A DNA stretch of 28,934 nt from FEN-1219 sp035644475 (GCA_035644475.1 DASQOL010000177.1:1-28934); one strand, 5' to 3'; numbered from the stretch's first letter, positions 15,881 through 24,356 are shown. A program made the numbers and translations. The notes: a model not told the origin generated them from the sequence alone.

Positions 15881-17329
15881 TCAGTTCCTGGTCCGCTCGA
15901 GGACGATGTTCTCGAGCGTATCGACGTTGCGCTGCAGATCGGTGCGCGCGGGGTTGCGGCTCACGACGTCGCGCAGCACCGTGAGCGCGCGCTCGAAGTT
16001 CTGCTGATCGATCGCGAGCTGCGCGAGCGACACCAGCGCGTTCTCGCGACGGTCGTCAAACACGCTCGCGCGCTCGAACATGAGCTCCGCGCGGCTGTAA
16101 TCGCGGTCGTCGCGATACGCTTCGCCGAGAGTCACGAGCGCCTCGGCATTCGACGCATCGAGCTCCACGGCCTCTTGCAGCGACGCTTTCGCGGCCGGGC
16201 GGTCGCCGTCGTGCAGCTGCAGGCTCGAGCGGCGCGTAAGCCAGCGGCTTCGCTGCAAGCCGGTGAGCGTCGAACGCCGCTGGTCGACGGAGCCCAAGAG
16301 GTCGCGAAAGTAGTCCCACTCGTCGTGGTAGGAAAGCCAGGCCAAGGCCTGGTCCATGAACTGAAATTCGAGCTCTTCCGGGGGAAGGCCCTTCAGCAGC
16401 TCGACGGCTCGCGCGATGCTGCCTCGTTCCATGTGCAGCGTGGCGCACACCTGCCGGTTCGCGACCGAGTCGTCGCCGAGCCGGATCGCGGTCTCGAGAC
16501 TCGTGAGCGCCGACTCGCGCTCGTCCGTGCTGAGCGACAAGTGCGCGCGATACAGCCACAGGCGGGGATCGTTCGGATCGTCCTGCAGCATTTGCTCGAC
16601 GAGCGCCAACCCCGCGGCGTATTGATTCGTCTCGTTCAGAGCGTGCAGCAGGCCGGTTTGCGCATTGCGATTGGCGGGATCCATCGTCAACGCTTGTTGG
16701 TAGGCGCTCGCCGCGCCCCAGTAGTTCTTGGTTGCACTGTTGACGTAGCCCAGCAACGCGTACAGACCGGCGGTGTTCAGCCCGAGCTCCGCCGCGCGGG
16801 CGAGATGAACCCGCGCGTCCGCGAAGCGCTCCATCCGGAGGTACGTAAGGCCCAGCGCTTCGTGCACGCGAAGATAGTCGGGCAGCGGCACGAGCGCGGC
16901 CTTGAGCGCCGCCTCGGCCGGGACGTAGCGCTCGAGCTCCATATAGGCGACGCCGATCAGATAGAGCACCGTGGCGCTGATTTCGTCGCCGGCGACGGTC
17001 GTGGGAACCGGCAGCCGCCCCGGGCCCGCGCGTCCGGCGACTACGCCTTGGGGGTCGCCGGTGTCGAGCAGCGCGAGCTCGGCGGCGTGCTTCTTCTTCG
17101 CGAGCGTCAATGCCGCCTCGTAGTCCTGGCCGCCCATCAGCATCAGGAGCCCGGTGACGAGCTCGTTCTCGGTCGCGTACGGCAGACCTTCCTTCTGGAA
17201 GTGAGGCGGGCTTACACGCGGCAGCGCGAGCTCGACGTCGGGCAGCTCGATCGTGAGCGCCGGCCCCGCCGCGTGCGCGGCAGGAGCGAGTACTGCGATC
17301 GCGAGCCACCCCTGCGCCCAGCGTGTCAT
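15881..17329 (-). CDS. Periplasmic TPR protein of the Ton operon (copy 1)
   Basis: A 482-residue exported protein (signal peptide about 1-20) with repeats from about 118 to 470, including the units YLRVHEALGLTYLRMERFAD, YWGAASAYQQALTMDPANRN and NAEALVTLGEAYRDDRDY. A short N-terminal helical region precedes them. Its ATG at 17329 lies 7 bp beyond the TonB stop, so it is almost certainly translated from the same message. By position and content it corresponds to the TPR protein that follows tonB2 in Vibrio. The downstream gene is a duplicate with a longer linker. Confidence 0.9.
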   Translation of the reverse strand: MTRWAQGWLAIAVLAPAAHAAGPALTIELPDVELALPRVSPPHFQKEGLPYATENELVTGLLMLMGGQDYEAALTLAKKKHAAELALLDTGDPQGVVAGRAGPGRLPVPTTVAGDEISATVLYLIGVAYMELERYVPAEAALKAALVPLPDYLRVHEALGLTYLRMERFADARVHLARAAELGLNTAGLYALLGYVNSATKNYWGAASAYQQALTMDPANRNAQTGLLHALNETNQYAAGLALVEQMLQDDPNDPRLWLYRAHLSLSTDERESALTSLETAIRLGDDSVANRQVCATLHMERGSIARAVELLKGLPPEELEFQFMDQALAWLSYHDEWDYFRDLLGSVDQRRSTLTGLQRSRWLTRRSSLQLHDGDRPAAKASLQEAVELDASNAEALVTLGEAYRDDRDYSRAELMFERASVFDDRRENALVSLAQLAIDQQNFERALTVLRDVVSRNPARTDLQRNVDTLENIVLERTRN

Positions 17330-17336
17330 CGGCGGC

Positions 17337-18005
17337 TCAACGCTTGATCCTGACGGGCCACAGGTACTCCGTCCGCACGGGAATACCGAGCCTGGTCGGC
17401 GGGCTGAAGCGCACCTTCGACGCGTACTCCAAGAGCTGCGGGGCCAACTCGGGGAACGGGTTTTGGACGATTGCGATCGGATAAGTGCGGCCTTGCTCGT
17501 CGATCAGGATGTGAAACTCGAGGTCGAACTCCACGATCCCGCGCGCCGTGGCCTGTTTCGGATACCCGAACAACGGCGCCGAGACCACCATCGGTTGTTG
17601 GTCGAGCTCGGACACCAGGGCGAGCTCATAGCCCGACCCGGATCCGTCGCCCGTGCCGTCACCGGCGCCGACACCGACCCCCTGCCCGAATCCCGCGATG
17701 TTCAGCTTGCCGATTTCGGCGGCCGCGAATTGGACTTGGAGCTGCATCGTGTCGAGAGCGACGGGCGCTTGGCTGCTCCGCAGAGTCAGCTGCCTCCCCG
17801 TGGAGCCGCCATTGCGCGCGGCGCTCGGGCGAGCCGGCGGTGGGGGTGGAGGCGGCGGCGGCTCGAAGGTCGTGACTTCTGTCAGCTCGAAGCGCTGGGG
17901 TGCGTTCAGGCTGCCGAGCGTATCGAGCGACGCGAGCACGACGAGGAGCAACACGAGCCCGGTTCCGAGCGAGGCCGCGAGCCAGCGCCGCTTCCGAGGT
18001 GTCAT
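17337..18005 (-). CDS. tonB: TonB2-type energy transducer
   Basis: A 222-residue TonB. One membrane helix lies at about 8-28, then a very short proline run (nine prolines, about 49-57) in place of the long Pro-Glu/Pro-Lys spacer of classical TonB. A glycine-rich span (GFGQGVGVGAGDGTGDG) follows, then a C-terminal domain of about 80 residues starting at FGYPKQATARGIVEFDLEF. It passes energy from the ExbB/ExbD proton channel to the outer-membrane receptors. The start overlaps the exbD stop in ATGA. The short spacer is usual in TonB2 systems, in which other proteins help span the periplasm. Confidence 0.93.
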   Translation of the reverse strand: MTPRKRRWLAASLGTGLVLLLVVLASLDTLGSLNAPQRFELTEVTTFEPPPPPPPPPARPSAARNGGSTGRQLTLRSSQAPVALDTMQLQVQFAAAEIGKLNIAGFGQGVGVGAGDGTGDGSGSGYELALVSELDQQPMVVSAPLFGYPKQATARGIVEFDLEFHILIDEQGRTYPIAIVQNPFPELAPQLLEYASKVRFSPPTRLGIPVRTEYLWPVRIKR

Positions 18006-18412
18006 TGATCCACGGCCGTCGCGATGTTGAGCGACTTCGCACCGGCGAGCTTCGCTTCGTCCATCACGCGCACGAGGATGTCGGTGGTGGCGCGCCGGTC
18101 GGCCTGGATCACCACCGGCCGTTCCTGGGCGAGCAGCAGCGCCTGCACGGTGGAGCGCACGCCCGCGACGCCGATGTTGTTGCGGTCGTACCAGACCTCC
18201 CCCGTCGGAGTGATCGCGAGCACGATGAAGTCGTTCTTGAGCCGCTGTGCCGTGACGGCCTGGGGCTTCTCGACCTGGATGCCGGACTCGTGAATGAACG
18301 CGCTCGTGATGATGAAGAAGATGAGCAGGTTGAAGACGGTGTCGAGCATCGGTGCGAGGTTGATGCTCGACACGTGGTCCTCGTCCAGGCGTTCTTGCAG
18401 GGAGGGTCTCAC
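18002..18412 (-). CDS. exbD: ExbD-family proton-channel subunit
   Basis: A 136-residue inner-membrane protein with one N-terminal helix (about 22-40) containing the conserved aspartate, Asp24 in APMLDTVFNLL, which carries protons in ExbD/TolR. A periplasmic domain follows, ending ILVRVMDEAKLAGAKSLNIA. The start is GTG and overlaps the stop of the short exbB gene in GTGA; the stop overlaps the tonB start. These overlaps make coupled translation likely. Confidence 0.94.
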   Translation of the reverse strand: MRPSLQERLDEDHVSSINLAPMLDTVFNLLIFFIITSAFIHESGIQVEKPQAVTAQRLKNDFIVLAITPTGEVWYDRNNIGVAGVRSTVQALLLAQERPVVIQADRRATTDILVRVMDEAKLAGAKSLNIATAVDQ

Positions 18413-18798
18413 GGCTCAGGCAGCTCCCGCTGGCGGCGGCGGAGGTACGTGTAGAGCAGCAATCCCGGGATGACGGTGATCATTCCGAGCTGCGTCGTGA
18501 CCAACGCGTCGGCGACGCCGGTGCTGACGAAGTCGAGCTCGTTGCGCACGGCCGAGCCCGCCAGCGTGCGAAACGTCGTGAGCAAGCCGTTGACCGTGCC
18601 GAGCAAGCCGAGTAGCGGCAGCGCGCCCAGCAACGTCGGCAGCACCTTGAGCCACGTGCCCGCCTTGCGCTTCCACTGCGCGTCGCGTTCGCCGAGCATC
18701 AAATCGAGCTCGACGATATAACAAAGGAGCGCCAACGCGACGATGCCCCAGACGACCGGGTTGTCGGCGAACGCGAACAGCAAGAATCCCTTCGTCAT
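18409..18798 (-). CDS. exbB: Short ExbB (ExbB2-like) with reduced cytoplasmic loop
   Basis: A 129-residue MotA/TolQ/ExbB protein. Three membrane segments are visible: about 14-34, 52-76 containing LLGLLGTVNGLLTTF, and 96-118 containing ALVTTQLGMITVIPGLLL. Only about 16 residues separate the first two, where the family normally has roughly 70-100 cytoplasmic residues, so the protein is shorter than the usual ~175 of ExbB2. The start is fixed by its ATGA overlap with the upstream gene. It should join ExbD and the long ExbB to form the proton channel. Its size raises the question of which subunit makes the main pentamer. Confidence 0.9.
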   Translation of the reverse strand: MTKGFLLFAFADNPVVWGIVALALLCYIVELDLMLGERDAQWKRKAGTWLKVLPTLLGALPLLGLLGTVNGLLTTFRTLAGSAVRNELDFVSTGVADALVTTQLGMITVIPGLLLYTYLRRRQRELPEP

Positions 18799-20114
18799 GC
18801 CGCACCCGTTCGCGCCGGCAGCCGGCTCAAGTGCACGGCATCGCTCTCGAGCTGGGCGAGATAGCTCTTCGCCTTGCGCGACATCAGCGCGTGCGCGAGC
18901 AGCGCCGGGATCGCGACGACGAGACCGAGCTCGGTGTTGATCAGCGCCTCGCCGACGCCGCCCGACACGGCGCTCGCGTCTCCCGCGCCGAACAGGCTCA
19001 TCGCCTTGAACGTGGTGATCATGCCGGAGACCGTGCCGAGCAGGCCGAGCAGCGGCGACACGGCCGCCGTGATCGCGATCGCCCCGAGCCAGCGCTCGAG
19101 CCTAAGCCTCTGCTGCAACAGAGTAGCGTGCAAGCGGTCCTCGCGCTCGTCGTTCGCTCGCGGCGCGAGCGCGACGCTCACGAGCTCGCCTTGCGGCCCC
19201 TGCACCTGCGCCTTCAACGTGCGGAGAGCGTCGCCGCCGCGCTCGACCGCAGACTGCACGCGCTCGGCGAGCGCCGGCACCGGCGTCGGTAGTCGATACA
19301 ACGACACGGCCTTGAGCACCGCGATGACCGACGCGAACACGCCGAACAGCACGATCGGGATGGCCCAGAAGCCGCCGCGGCGCAAGTGCTGCAGCAGCGG
19401 CTCGTTCTGCTCGGCGAGCAGCATTGCGCGAGAGAGCGTGGGATCGAACGTGACGACGCCTTCCGAGCTCCGATGGAGGTCCTGAATCCCCGCGGTCGCG
19501 GCGCCGGCGAACAGCAGGCTCAGGCGCGTGATGTCCTTGTCCTTGCGGATCAACCCGGACTGCTCGGGCTCCGCGCGGTGGAACCATGCCGTCGGGCCCA
19601 CGGTGAGGACGTCGCCCTCCGCGAGCTCCCCTTCCGGGAGCACGACGCGCCCTTTCTGCCAGCGCGGGTGGAGCCTCGTCTGCTGCGCATCGACGTGCTC
19701 GGCCAGCAACGCGAGATCCTTGCGCATGTCGATCTCGCCCTGCTGCTCGGACAGGCGGCGCTTGCCGGTCTTGTCCAGGAAGCCCGCGAGCAGGTTCTTC
19801 TGGAAGCGGCTCTGGTCGCGCCAGGTGTTGAGGCGCGTCTCGATCTGCTGCAGCGTGAGCGTCTTCTCGTCCGCGAGCCGGCGCGCGACGGCGGCCTTCT
19901 CGCGCAGATCGAGCACGCGGTTCTGCGCGGCCACGAGCCGCTGCGCGAGATCGCCGCGCTCGCGGCCGACGGTCGCCTCCGCGGCGCTGAGCTCGCGCTG
20001 CGAAGTCTGGATGTTGCGCGTGAGCTCCGCTCGCACGTCGTCGAGATCCGCGAGCGCGCCGCCGCTTGCGGCGAGCAGCAGCGACGATACGAAGACCGCA
20101 AGCATCTCCTGCAT
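18795..20114 (-). CDS. ttpC: TtpC-like long ExbB with periplasmic coiled-coil domain
   Basis: A 439-residue MotA/TolQ/ExbB-domain protein. A signal peptide (about 1-22) leads into a helical, probably coiled-coil periplasmic region (about 25-150) and a further periplasmic part. The first membrane helix is at 248-272. The other two are at about 345-372 (SPLLGLLGTVSGMITTF) and 391-411 (LINTELGLVVAIPALL). The arrangement matches TtpC, the fourth component of Vibrio TonB2 systems. I prefer the ATG at 20114, preceded by GGAG, to a GTG at 20132 that abuts the upstream stop. Its end overlaps the short exbB start in ATGA. Confidence 0.9.
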   Translation of the reverse strand: MQEMLAVFVSSLLLAASGGALADLDDVRAELTRNIQTSQRELSAAEATVGRERGDLAQRLVAAQNRVLDLREKAAVARRLADEKTLTLQQIETRLNTWRDQSRFQKNLLAGFLDKTGKRRLSEQQGEIDMRKDLALLAEHVDAQQTRLHPRWQKGRVVLPEGELAEGDVLTVGPTAWFHRAEPEQSGLIRKDKDITRLSLLFAGAATAGIQDLHRSSEGVVTFDPTLSRAMLLAEQNEPLLQHLRRGGFWAIPIVLFGVFASVIAVLKAVSLYRLPTPVPALAERVQSAVERGGDALRTLKAQVQGPQGELVSVALAPRANDEREDRLHATLLQQRLRLERWLGAIAITAAVSPLLGLLGTVSGMITTFKAMSLFGAGDASAVSGGVGEALINTELGLVVAIPALLAHALMSRKAKSYLAQLESDAVHLSRLPARTGAA

Positions 20115-20132
20115 CGTGCTCCGCCGCCGCAC

Positions 20133-20903
20133 TCAGTTCGCTCCGGCCAACGGCTGGCTCAACTTGAAGCCGATCGACACGAAATCGGGATCGACGCGCT
20201 GCTCGAGGATGCCGACGATTTTGGCAATCGCGGCCGCATCGGTCACCGGCGTCCACGCCCAGCCGTCGGGGCCGGGCATGCCGGCGGCGGCGAACCGCTG
20301 ATCGGCGGTGACGTACCAGCCGTGCGACAAGCCGAGATATACCTGCTTGACGACGTGGTCGCTGCCGTCGTCGAGCGTCATGACGGCTTCGTTCAGAGTG
20401 AGCTTCGCGTCGAAGTCGTCGAGCTGACCCAGCAGCTCGAGGAGCTTCTGGAAGCGCTCGGTTACGGTCTCGAGAGGATTGTCGAGACGCGCGAGCTCGT
20501 CGTCCCAGGCTTTCGACAACGGCGGCGGCAGGTCGCGATGAAGTGAGTGCAGGTTTGCCGACGCCTGCGCGAGGCTCACTTCGAGCGCCGCTGCTTCCTC
20601 CTCGAGCCGCGTTTGCTCCTCGAGCATCTTGAGCCGCTGCTGCTCGACGTCGCCTTGTTGCTGGGCGGCGGTTTCGATGAGCGTGCTGAGCTCCTTGATC
20701 TCGCGCTCGAGCAGCGTGAGCTGCTGCTCGAGGACGGGCTTCTGCGTGCGCCACTCGGAGCGGAGCTGGTCCTTCTGGTGCTCGAGGCTCGTCCATTGCT
20801 GGGTGAGCGCGTCGACTTGCCGGATCGGGTCCGCGGTTTGTTGAGCGCCGCTCGGGGCCGCGACAACCGCGAGCAGCAGCACGAGAACGGCTCCGGCTCT
20901 CAC
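20133..20903 (-). CDS. DUF3450 family periplasmic coiled-coil protein
   Basis: A 256-residue exported protein: signal peptide at about 1-20, a long glutamine/glutamate-rich coiled coil at about 25-120, then a mixed domain with TLDDGSDHVVKQVYLGLSHGWYV and a C-terminus of FVSIGFKLSQPLAGAN. DUF3450 genes stand first in TonB2 operons of marine gammaproteobacteria, exactly as here. I chose a GTG at 20903, preceded by GGGGG at good spacing, because the signal peptide starts there. An ATG at 20963 would add 20 charged residues and has no ribosome site. The role of the family is not established; it may brace the Ton complex in the periplasm. Confidence 0.85.
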   Translation of the reverse strand: MRAGAVLVLLLAVVAAPSGAQQTADPIRQVDALTQQWTSLEHQKDQLRSEWRTQKPVLEQQLTLLEREIKELSTLIETAAQQQGDVEQQRLKMLEEQTRLEEEAAALEVSLAQASANLHSLHRDLPPPLSKAWDDELARLDNPLETVTERFQKLLELLGQLDDFDAKLTLNEAVMTLDDGSDHVVKQVYLGLSHGWYVTADQRFAAAGMPGPDGWAWTPVTDAAAIAKIVGILEQRVDPDFVSIGFKLSQPLAGAN

Positions 20904-20944
20904 GTCGGACCCCCGCACGTTCGTTGTTCTTGTTCTGCGTTCAT
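20900..20944 (-). CDS. Possible 14-residue leader peptide before the Ton operon
   Basis: A frame ATG-to-TGA encodes MNAEQEQRTCGGPT. Its TGA overlaps the proposed GTG start of the DUF3450 gene in GTGA, the same coupling used further down the operon. A purine-rich stretch, GAGGGGGCGGA, lies upstream. It may be chance in high-GC DNA, or may help load ribosomes at the GTG. Confidence 0.2.
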   Translation of the reverse strand: MNAEQEQRTCGGPT

Positions 20945-21081
20945 CGATCCGCCCCCTCGGCATGGTAGCGCGTCGTCCGCGGGCCGACATACTTGGCCGA
21001 AGGCTCTACTGCCTGGCGCGCGCGCGCCCGCGCGGACTGGACTCGATCGACTCCTGCCGACGCGGATGGCCCGCCGCCCTT

Positions 21082-21260
21082 CGGGGTCGCAGTTCGACCT
21101 CGCGCGGGAGCCGCCCGTCCCCCCCGCAAGTCAGCAAGTCCTAGTCTTCGTGAACGCGGCCCTGATGACCTGTATTGGAGGCCGACTGGGCAAAGGCGCT
21201 CGACGTGGGAGCTACGAGCGCCGACAGCGCGAGTAGCACGGTGACGTGGCTGCGGCGCAT
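21082..21260 (-). pseudogene. Decayed tandem copy of the six-cysteine secreted protein gene
   Basis: The remnant begins with an ATG at 21260 and an intact signal peptide (MRRSHVTVLLALSALVAPTS, then SAFAQ) close to that of the gene just upstream. It stops at 21141 after 39 residues. Beyond the stop, 21082-21115 matches 21676-21709 of the intact gene at 31 of 34 bases, but with a deletion between and in a shifted frame. Homology ends there and the remaining two thirds are missing. The first 120 bp could still make a secreted peptide of about 15 residues, but no ribosome site is seen. Confidence 0.75.
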
Positions 21261-21277
21261 CGTGGCAGCGTGCGCGG

Positions 21278-21877
21278 CTAGTGGTCGCTCGTGGCGCTCG
21301 CTCGAGTCGGCTCCGTAGGGGGATCGGCGCACGTGCAGTGAAAGTTGTCGATGCTCACGTTGAGAAGCTCGACGTGTTCGCCGATCGGGTAGTCGGCCCC
21401 GAACTTCACGTCCTCGGCGTCGCCGCGCTGCCATTTCTCGTTGAACGCGAGTGGCTTGATCTCGCCGCTCGCGTCCTTGACCCGTAGCACGATGTCGTAA
21501 GTGCCCGACGACCCTGCCGGGCAGCTCTTGACGCTGACGCTGCCGTTGACGCGCGCGACCGAGCTCTGCTGGATGAATTCGGTGACGGTGCTCGCCTGGC
21601 ACTTCGGCGTGCGCTGCTGCGCAGGGTCGGGGATCTGGATCTTCGCCGCTTCCTGCAACATCTTTGACGTCATTGCGGGATCGCAGTTCGGCCTCACGCG
21701 GGAGCCGCCTGGCGTAGCGTTGCAAGTCTCTACGTTATTAGCGGTTGCGCGCCCCGGATTGGAGATGCTTTGCCCCGCGCCATTGCGCCCGGGCCCGAAG
21801 ATCTGGGCAAACGCGCTCGACGCGGGAAGGGCGAGAACCGCCAGTGCAAGCAGTGCAGTGATGTGGGTCCGGCTCAT
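21278..21877 (-). CDS. Secreted six-cysteine protein of unknown function
   Basis: A 199-residue protein with a signal peptide cleaved after about residue 24 (SAFA|Q). The mature protein has six cysteines (52, 65, 93, 119, 181, 183), suggesting disulfides, and a predicted beta-rich second half (SVSVKSCPAGSSGTYDIVLR onward). The ATG at 21877 has a good ribosome site, GGGAGG. No family is recognised. It is followed by a decayed duplicate and preceded, after 163 bp, by the sulfotransferase gene in the same direction. Confidence 0.82.
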   Translation of the reverse strand: MSRTHITALLALAVLALPASSAFAQIFGPGRNGAGQSISNPGRATANNVETCNATPGGSRVRPNCDPAMTSKMLQEAAKIQIPDPAQQRTPKCQASTVTEFIQQSSVARVNGSVSVKSCPAGSSGTYDIVLRVKDASGEIKPLAFNEKWQRGDAEDVKFGADYPIGEHVELLNVSIDNFHCTCADPPTEPTRASATSDH

Positions 21878-21952
21878 GTTTTCAGCCTCCCATAATGATC
21901 GCGGCTGGGGAGCTAACAGGCATCGGGGAGCCTACCACAGCGCGCGTGGGGC

Positions 21953-21969
21953 GGCGCCCGTCGGGCGCC
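21953..21969. repeat. Short GC hairpin downstream of the sulfotransferase gene
   Basis: GGCGCCC and GGGCGCC flank a 3-nt loop in the 163-bp gap between the sulfotransferase stop and the secreted-protein start. It lacks a T run, so a terminator role is weakly supported. Confidence 0.3.
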
Positions 21970-22040
21970 CAGAAAGCGTACCGAGGTCAGGAGCTTCGCG
22001 CGTCGCGGGTCAACGCAAGGCCGCGGTCGGCTCGCGGGAG

Positions 22041-22901
22041 TTACGTCGTGTAACCATAACGCGCGAGCACGCCACGCACCGAACCGGCGAACGCGACGAG
22101 CTCCGGATCCCGGCGAAACGCGAAGGCTCGACCCGCCTCGAGGCCGTCGAGCAGCGCCTCCTGCCGCGCCGGCACCGGAACGCCGCAGAACTTCGCGACG
22201 GCCGGGATCACCTGTTCCGGCCGCATCAGTAGATCCTCGTAGCGGACCTCGAGCGCGCGCTCCCCGAGCGCCGCGGACTCCTGGCGTCCTTTCTCGACAT
22301 ATTGCTCCCACATCGTGAACGCCTCGGCGAGCGTCCAGCCGCGGCGTGACGACAACACACCGAGCGCGTGATCGCGAATCACGGTGAGCGCCGACGGGAT
22401 CGACTCGCCGGTCGCCGCACGCAGCGCCTCCGCGTGCCGGCGCGCGAGGCTCGCGGCGACGTCCACGCCGTGACGCACGATGTGAAGCGTCCGCAAGCTC
22501 GGGAAGACCTGCTTCCACACCGGCAGCGTGAACGTGTTGCGCGGGTCCTTCCAGCCGAAGGCCGGCAAATCGCCCTGGCTCGATCCGCGATGCCAGCCGG
22601 AGGGACCCGCGTACTTGTCGAGCTGAGCGGCGAGCGCCTCCCGGACGCTCTCCGCCAGCTGCGCCGCGGCATCGGGCTGCGCGAGCAGGAAATGCGCCGA
22701 CATGGGCTCGGACCAGAAGGCTCCGCACTGGTGGAGAATTTCCTCGTTGATCAGCATGAACGCGACCGACTCGGAATCCGCCTGCCGATCCGCTCCCATG
22801 AACACGCCGAGCTTGTCGAGGATGTCGACGAGGAGCCGCGTGCCCGAGCGATGCATGCCGATGACGACGATCGGGCTCGCGTGTCGCAGCCGTGAGTCCA
22901 T
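22041..22901 (-). CDS. PAPS-dependent sulfotransferase
   Basis: A 286-residue sulfotransferase that would move a sulfate group from PAPS to an acceptor. The 5'-phosphosulfate loop is at residues 15-24 (GMHRSGTRLL). The 3'-phosphate motif is at 141-151 (IVRHGVDVAAS), followed by SLARRH. The late YEDLL motif (221-225) is typical of bacterial Sulfotransfer_3-type enzymes. The ATG at 22901 is chosen, 14 bp after the oxygenase stop; the frame runs further upstream but that part is antisense-like over the oxygenase gene. No signal peptide. The tight link to two 2OG oxygenase genes suggests that hydroxylation precedes sulfation of a shared substrate, which is inference. Confidence 0.9.
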   Translation of the reverse strand: MDSRLRHASPIVVIGMHRSGTRLLVDILDKLGVFMGADRQADSESVAFMLINEEILHQCGAFWSEPMSAHFLLAQPDAAAQLAESVREALAAQLDKYAGPSGWHRGSSQGDLPAFGWKDPRNTFTLPVWKQVFPSLRTLHIVRHGVDVAASLARRHAEALRAATGESIPSALTVIRDHALGVLSSRRGWTLAEAFTMWEQYVEKGRQESAALGERALEVRYEDLLMRPEQVIPAVAKFCGVPVPARQEALLDGLEAGRAFAFRRDPELVAFAGSVRGVLARYGYTT

Positions 22902-22915
22902 GTGCGCGACGCCCG

Positions 22916-24346
22916 TCAGCAGACCATCCAAAACGCGAGCGTCAGGCGCGGAAACTCGAAGAACGAGTTCTGCGGGTGATAGGCGGCATGAAAGTACTCC
23001 GACGGAAACATCAGCAAGCGCCCCGGCACCATGTCGACCGTGCCGACGGTTTCCCACCACACGCCGGCCCCACCCCCCCAATAATCCAGCCCCGTCTCCG
23101 CGATCCGTGAGTCTTCCTGCATGGCCTTGGCGTACGGCTCATCGAGCACGAGCGAGCCGGACTTCTTGAAGCGGAAGAAGGCGGTGCCGCCCGAGCACTC
23201 CTCGCGCCGGTTCAAGTAGACGATGCAAGTGAACGACCGGCGCACGTTCTCCGTCATGTCGTTGTGGGGAACGGCGAAATCGGCGCGCTTGTCGTGGATC
23301 TGCATGAACCAGTTGACGTCCATGCTGGCGTCCGACGGGCGCGTGTTGAGCGAGTAGACCTGGCGAATGACCTGCTGCGCGGCGGCAATCATGCTGTTCG
23401 GGGGCCGGATCGGAAAACGCAGCCGGCAATCGTAATAGTCGACGAAGTTCCTCCCGCCTTTCTCGTGCTTCCAGTTCGCCGCAGGCGCGCGACCGACGAT
23501 ATCCCTGGCCTCCTCCGGATGCTTCAGGAAATCGTCGATCACGATCGTCGGAACGACGTTCCCGATCGGCTTCTCATTGAGCTGCAGATCCTGGCGGACC
23601 TCGAACAGCTCATTGAACAGGAACGGCTTCGCGTCGGAGCTCCGCGCCCGGGGAACGCCCACGCTCGTCGCCGAACTCTCGCGCGGCGGCTCGATGACGG
23701 GAGTCGGTGCCGCGGCGCCGCGAGCCGGCGAGACCGCGACCTGCGGCGAGGCCTCGCGCAGGTTCATCGCAATCGAAATCCGAACCTGGTCGCTCTTGTT
23801 GCACTGGACATAATGCGGGAGCCACGACTCGAACATGACCAACCGGCCCGGCTGCGGCTCTACCGCGATCTCGCGGCGCGTGAGCACGTCGCTGCCGGCG
23901 GTCTTGGTGTATTGCCGGTAGCTTCGCCGCGCGCCTATAGGGTCGGGCAGCACGATACAGCCGCAGTCCTTGGGCGCTTCCACGTAGTAGCTGCACGAGA
24001 GCAGGCTCCCGTCGTGCGAGTGCTGCGCCTCTTGCGCGCCGGGCTTGAAGATGTTGATCCAGGAACGCTCGATCTCGAGACGCCGGCCCGGCAGCCGCAG
24101 CTCCTCGAGGAACCTCGTCGCCACGCCGATCACGAAGTGCTCGAGCTCGCGCAGGTCGGCGTCGGTCAGAACCTGCGCGGGCTGGTAGTAGGAGGTCGCC
24201 ACCGACTCCTCGGGCGAGGGCACGATGTCGCGGTTGGCGCGCTCGGACGCGAGATACGCGGTCACCTTGGCGTGGATGGCGTCGCGCACGGTAGGGTCGA
24301 TGTCCTCGACGAGTAACGGCACCGAGAAGATCGGGGTTATGGACAC
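22916..24346 (-). CDS. Two-domain Fe(II)/2OG oxygenase
   Basis: A 476-residue protein with two different double-stranded beta-helix oxygenase domains. The N-terminal one (about 1-200) is like TIGR02466/2OG-FeII_Oxy_5, with candidate ligands His109/His111 (QHSHDGSLLS) and His178 (LPHYV), then Arg189 (QVRISIAMN). A linker rich in Pro, Ala and Ser spans about 200-240. The C-terminal one (about 245-476) resembles DUF6445-type proteins: VIDDFLKHPEEA, His361-x-Asp363 (VPHNDM), GGTAFFRFK, His453 or His457 (EYFHAAYH) and Arg467. Both sites look intact. The start is GTG at 24346, 10 bp after the upstream stop. Substrates are unknown. Confidence 0.88.
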   Translation of the reverse strand: MSITPIFSVPLLVEDIDPTVRDAIHAKVTAYLASERANRDIVPSPEESVATSYYQPAQVLTDADLRELEHFVIGVATRFLEELRLPGRRLEIERSWINIFKPGAQEAQHSHDGSLLSCSYYVEAPKDCGCIVLPDPIGARRSYRQYTKTAGSDVLTRREIAVEPQPGRLVMFESWLPHYVQCNKSDQVRISIAMNLREASPQVAVSPARGAAAPTPVIEPPRESSATSVGVPRARSSDAKPFLFNELFEVRQDLQLNEKPIGNVVPTIVIDDFLKHPEEARDIVGRAPAANWKHEKGGRNFVDYYDCRLRFPIRPPNSMIAAAQQVIRQVYSLNTRPSDASMDVNWFMQIHDKRADFAVPHNDMTENVRRSFTCIVYLNRREECSGGTAFFRFKKSGSLVLDEPYAKAMQEDSRIAETGLDYWGGGAGVWWETVGTVDMVPGRLLMFPSEYFHAAYHPQNSFFEFPRLTLAFWMVC

Positions 24347-24356
24347 GGCGCAGGCG

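Noticed and set aside
22902..23081. N-terminal extension of the sulfotransferase frame
   Set aside because: It overlaps the conserved C-terminus of the two-domain oxygenase, and the sulfotransferase fold starts just after the ATG at 22901.
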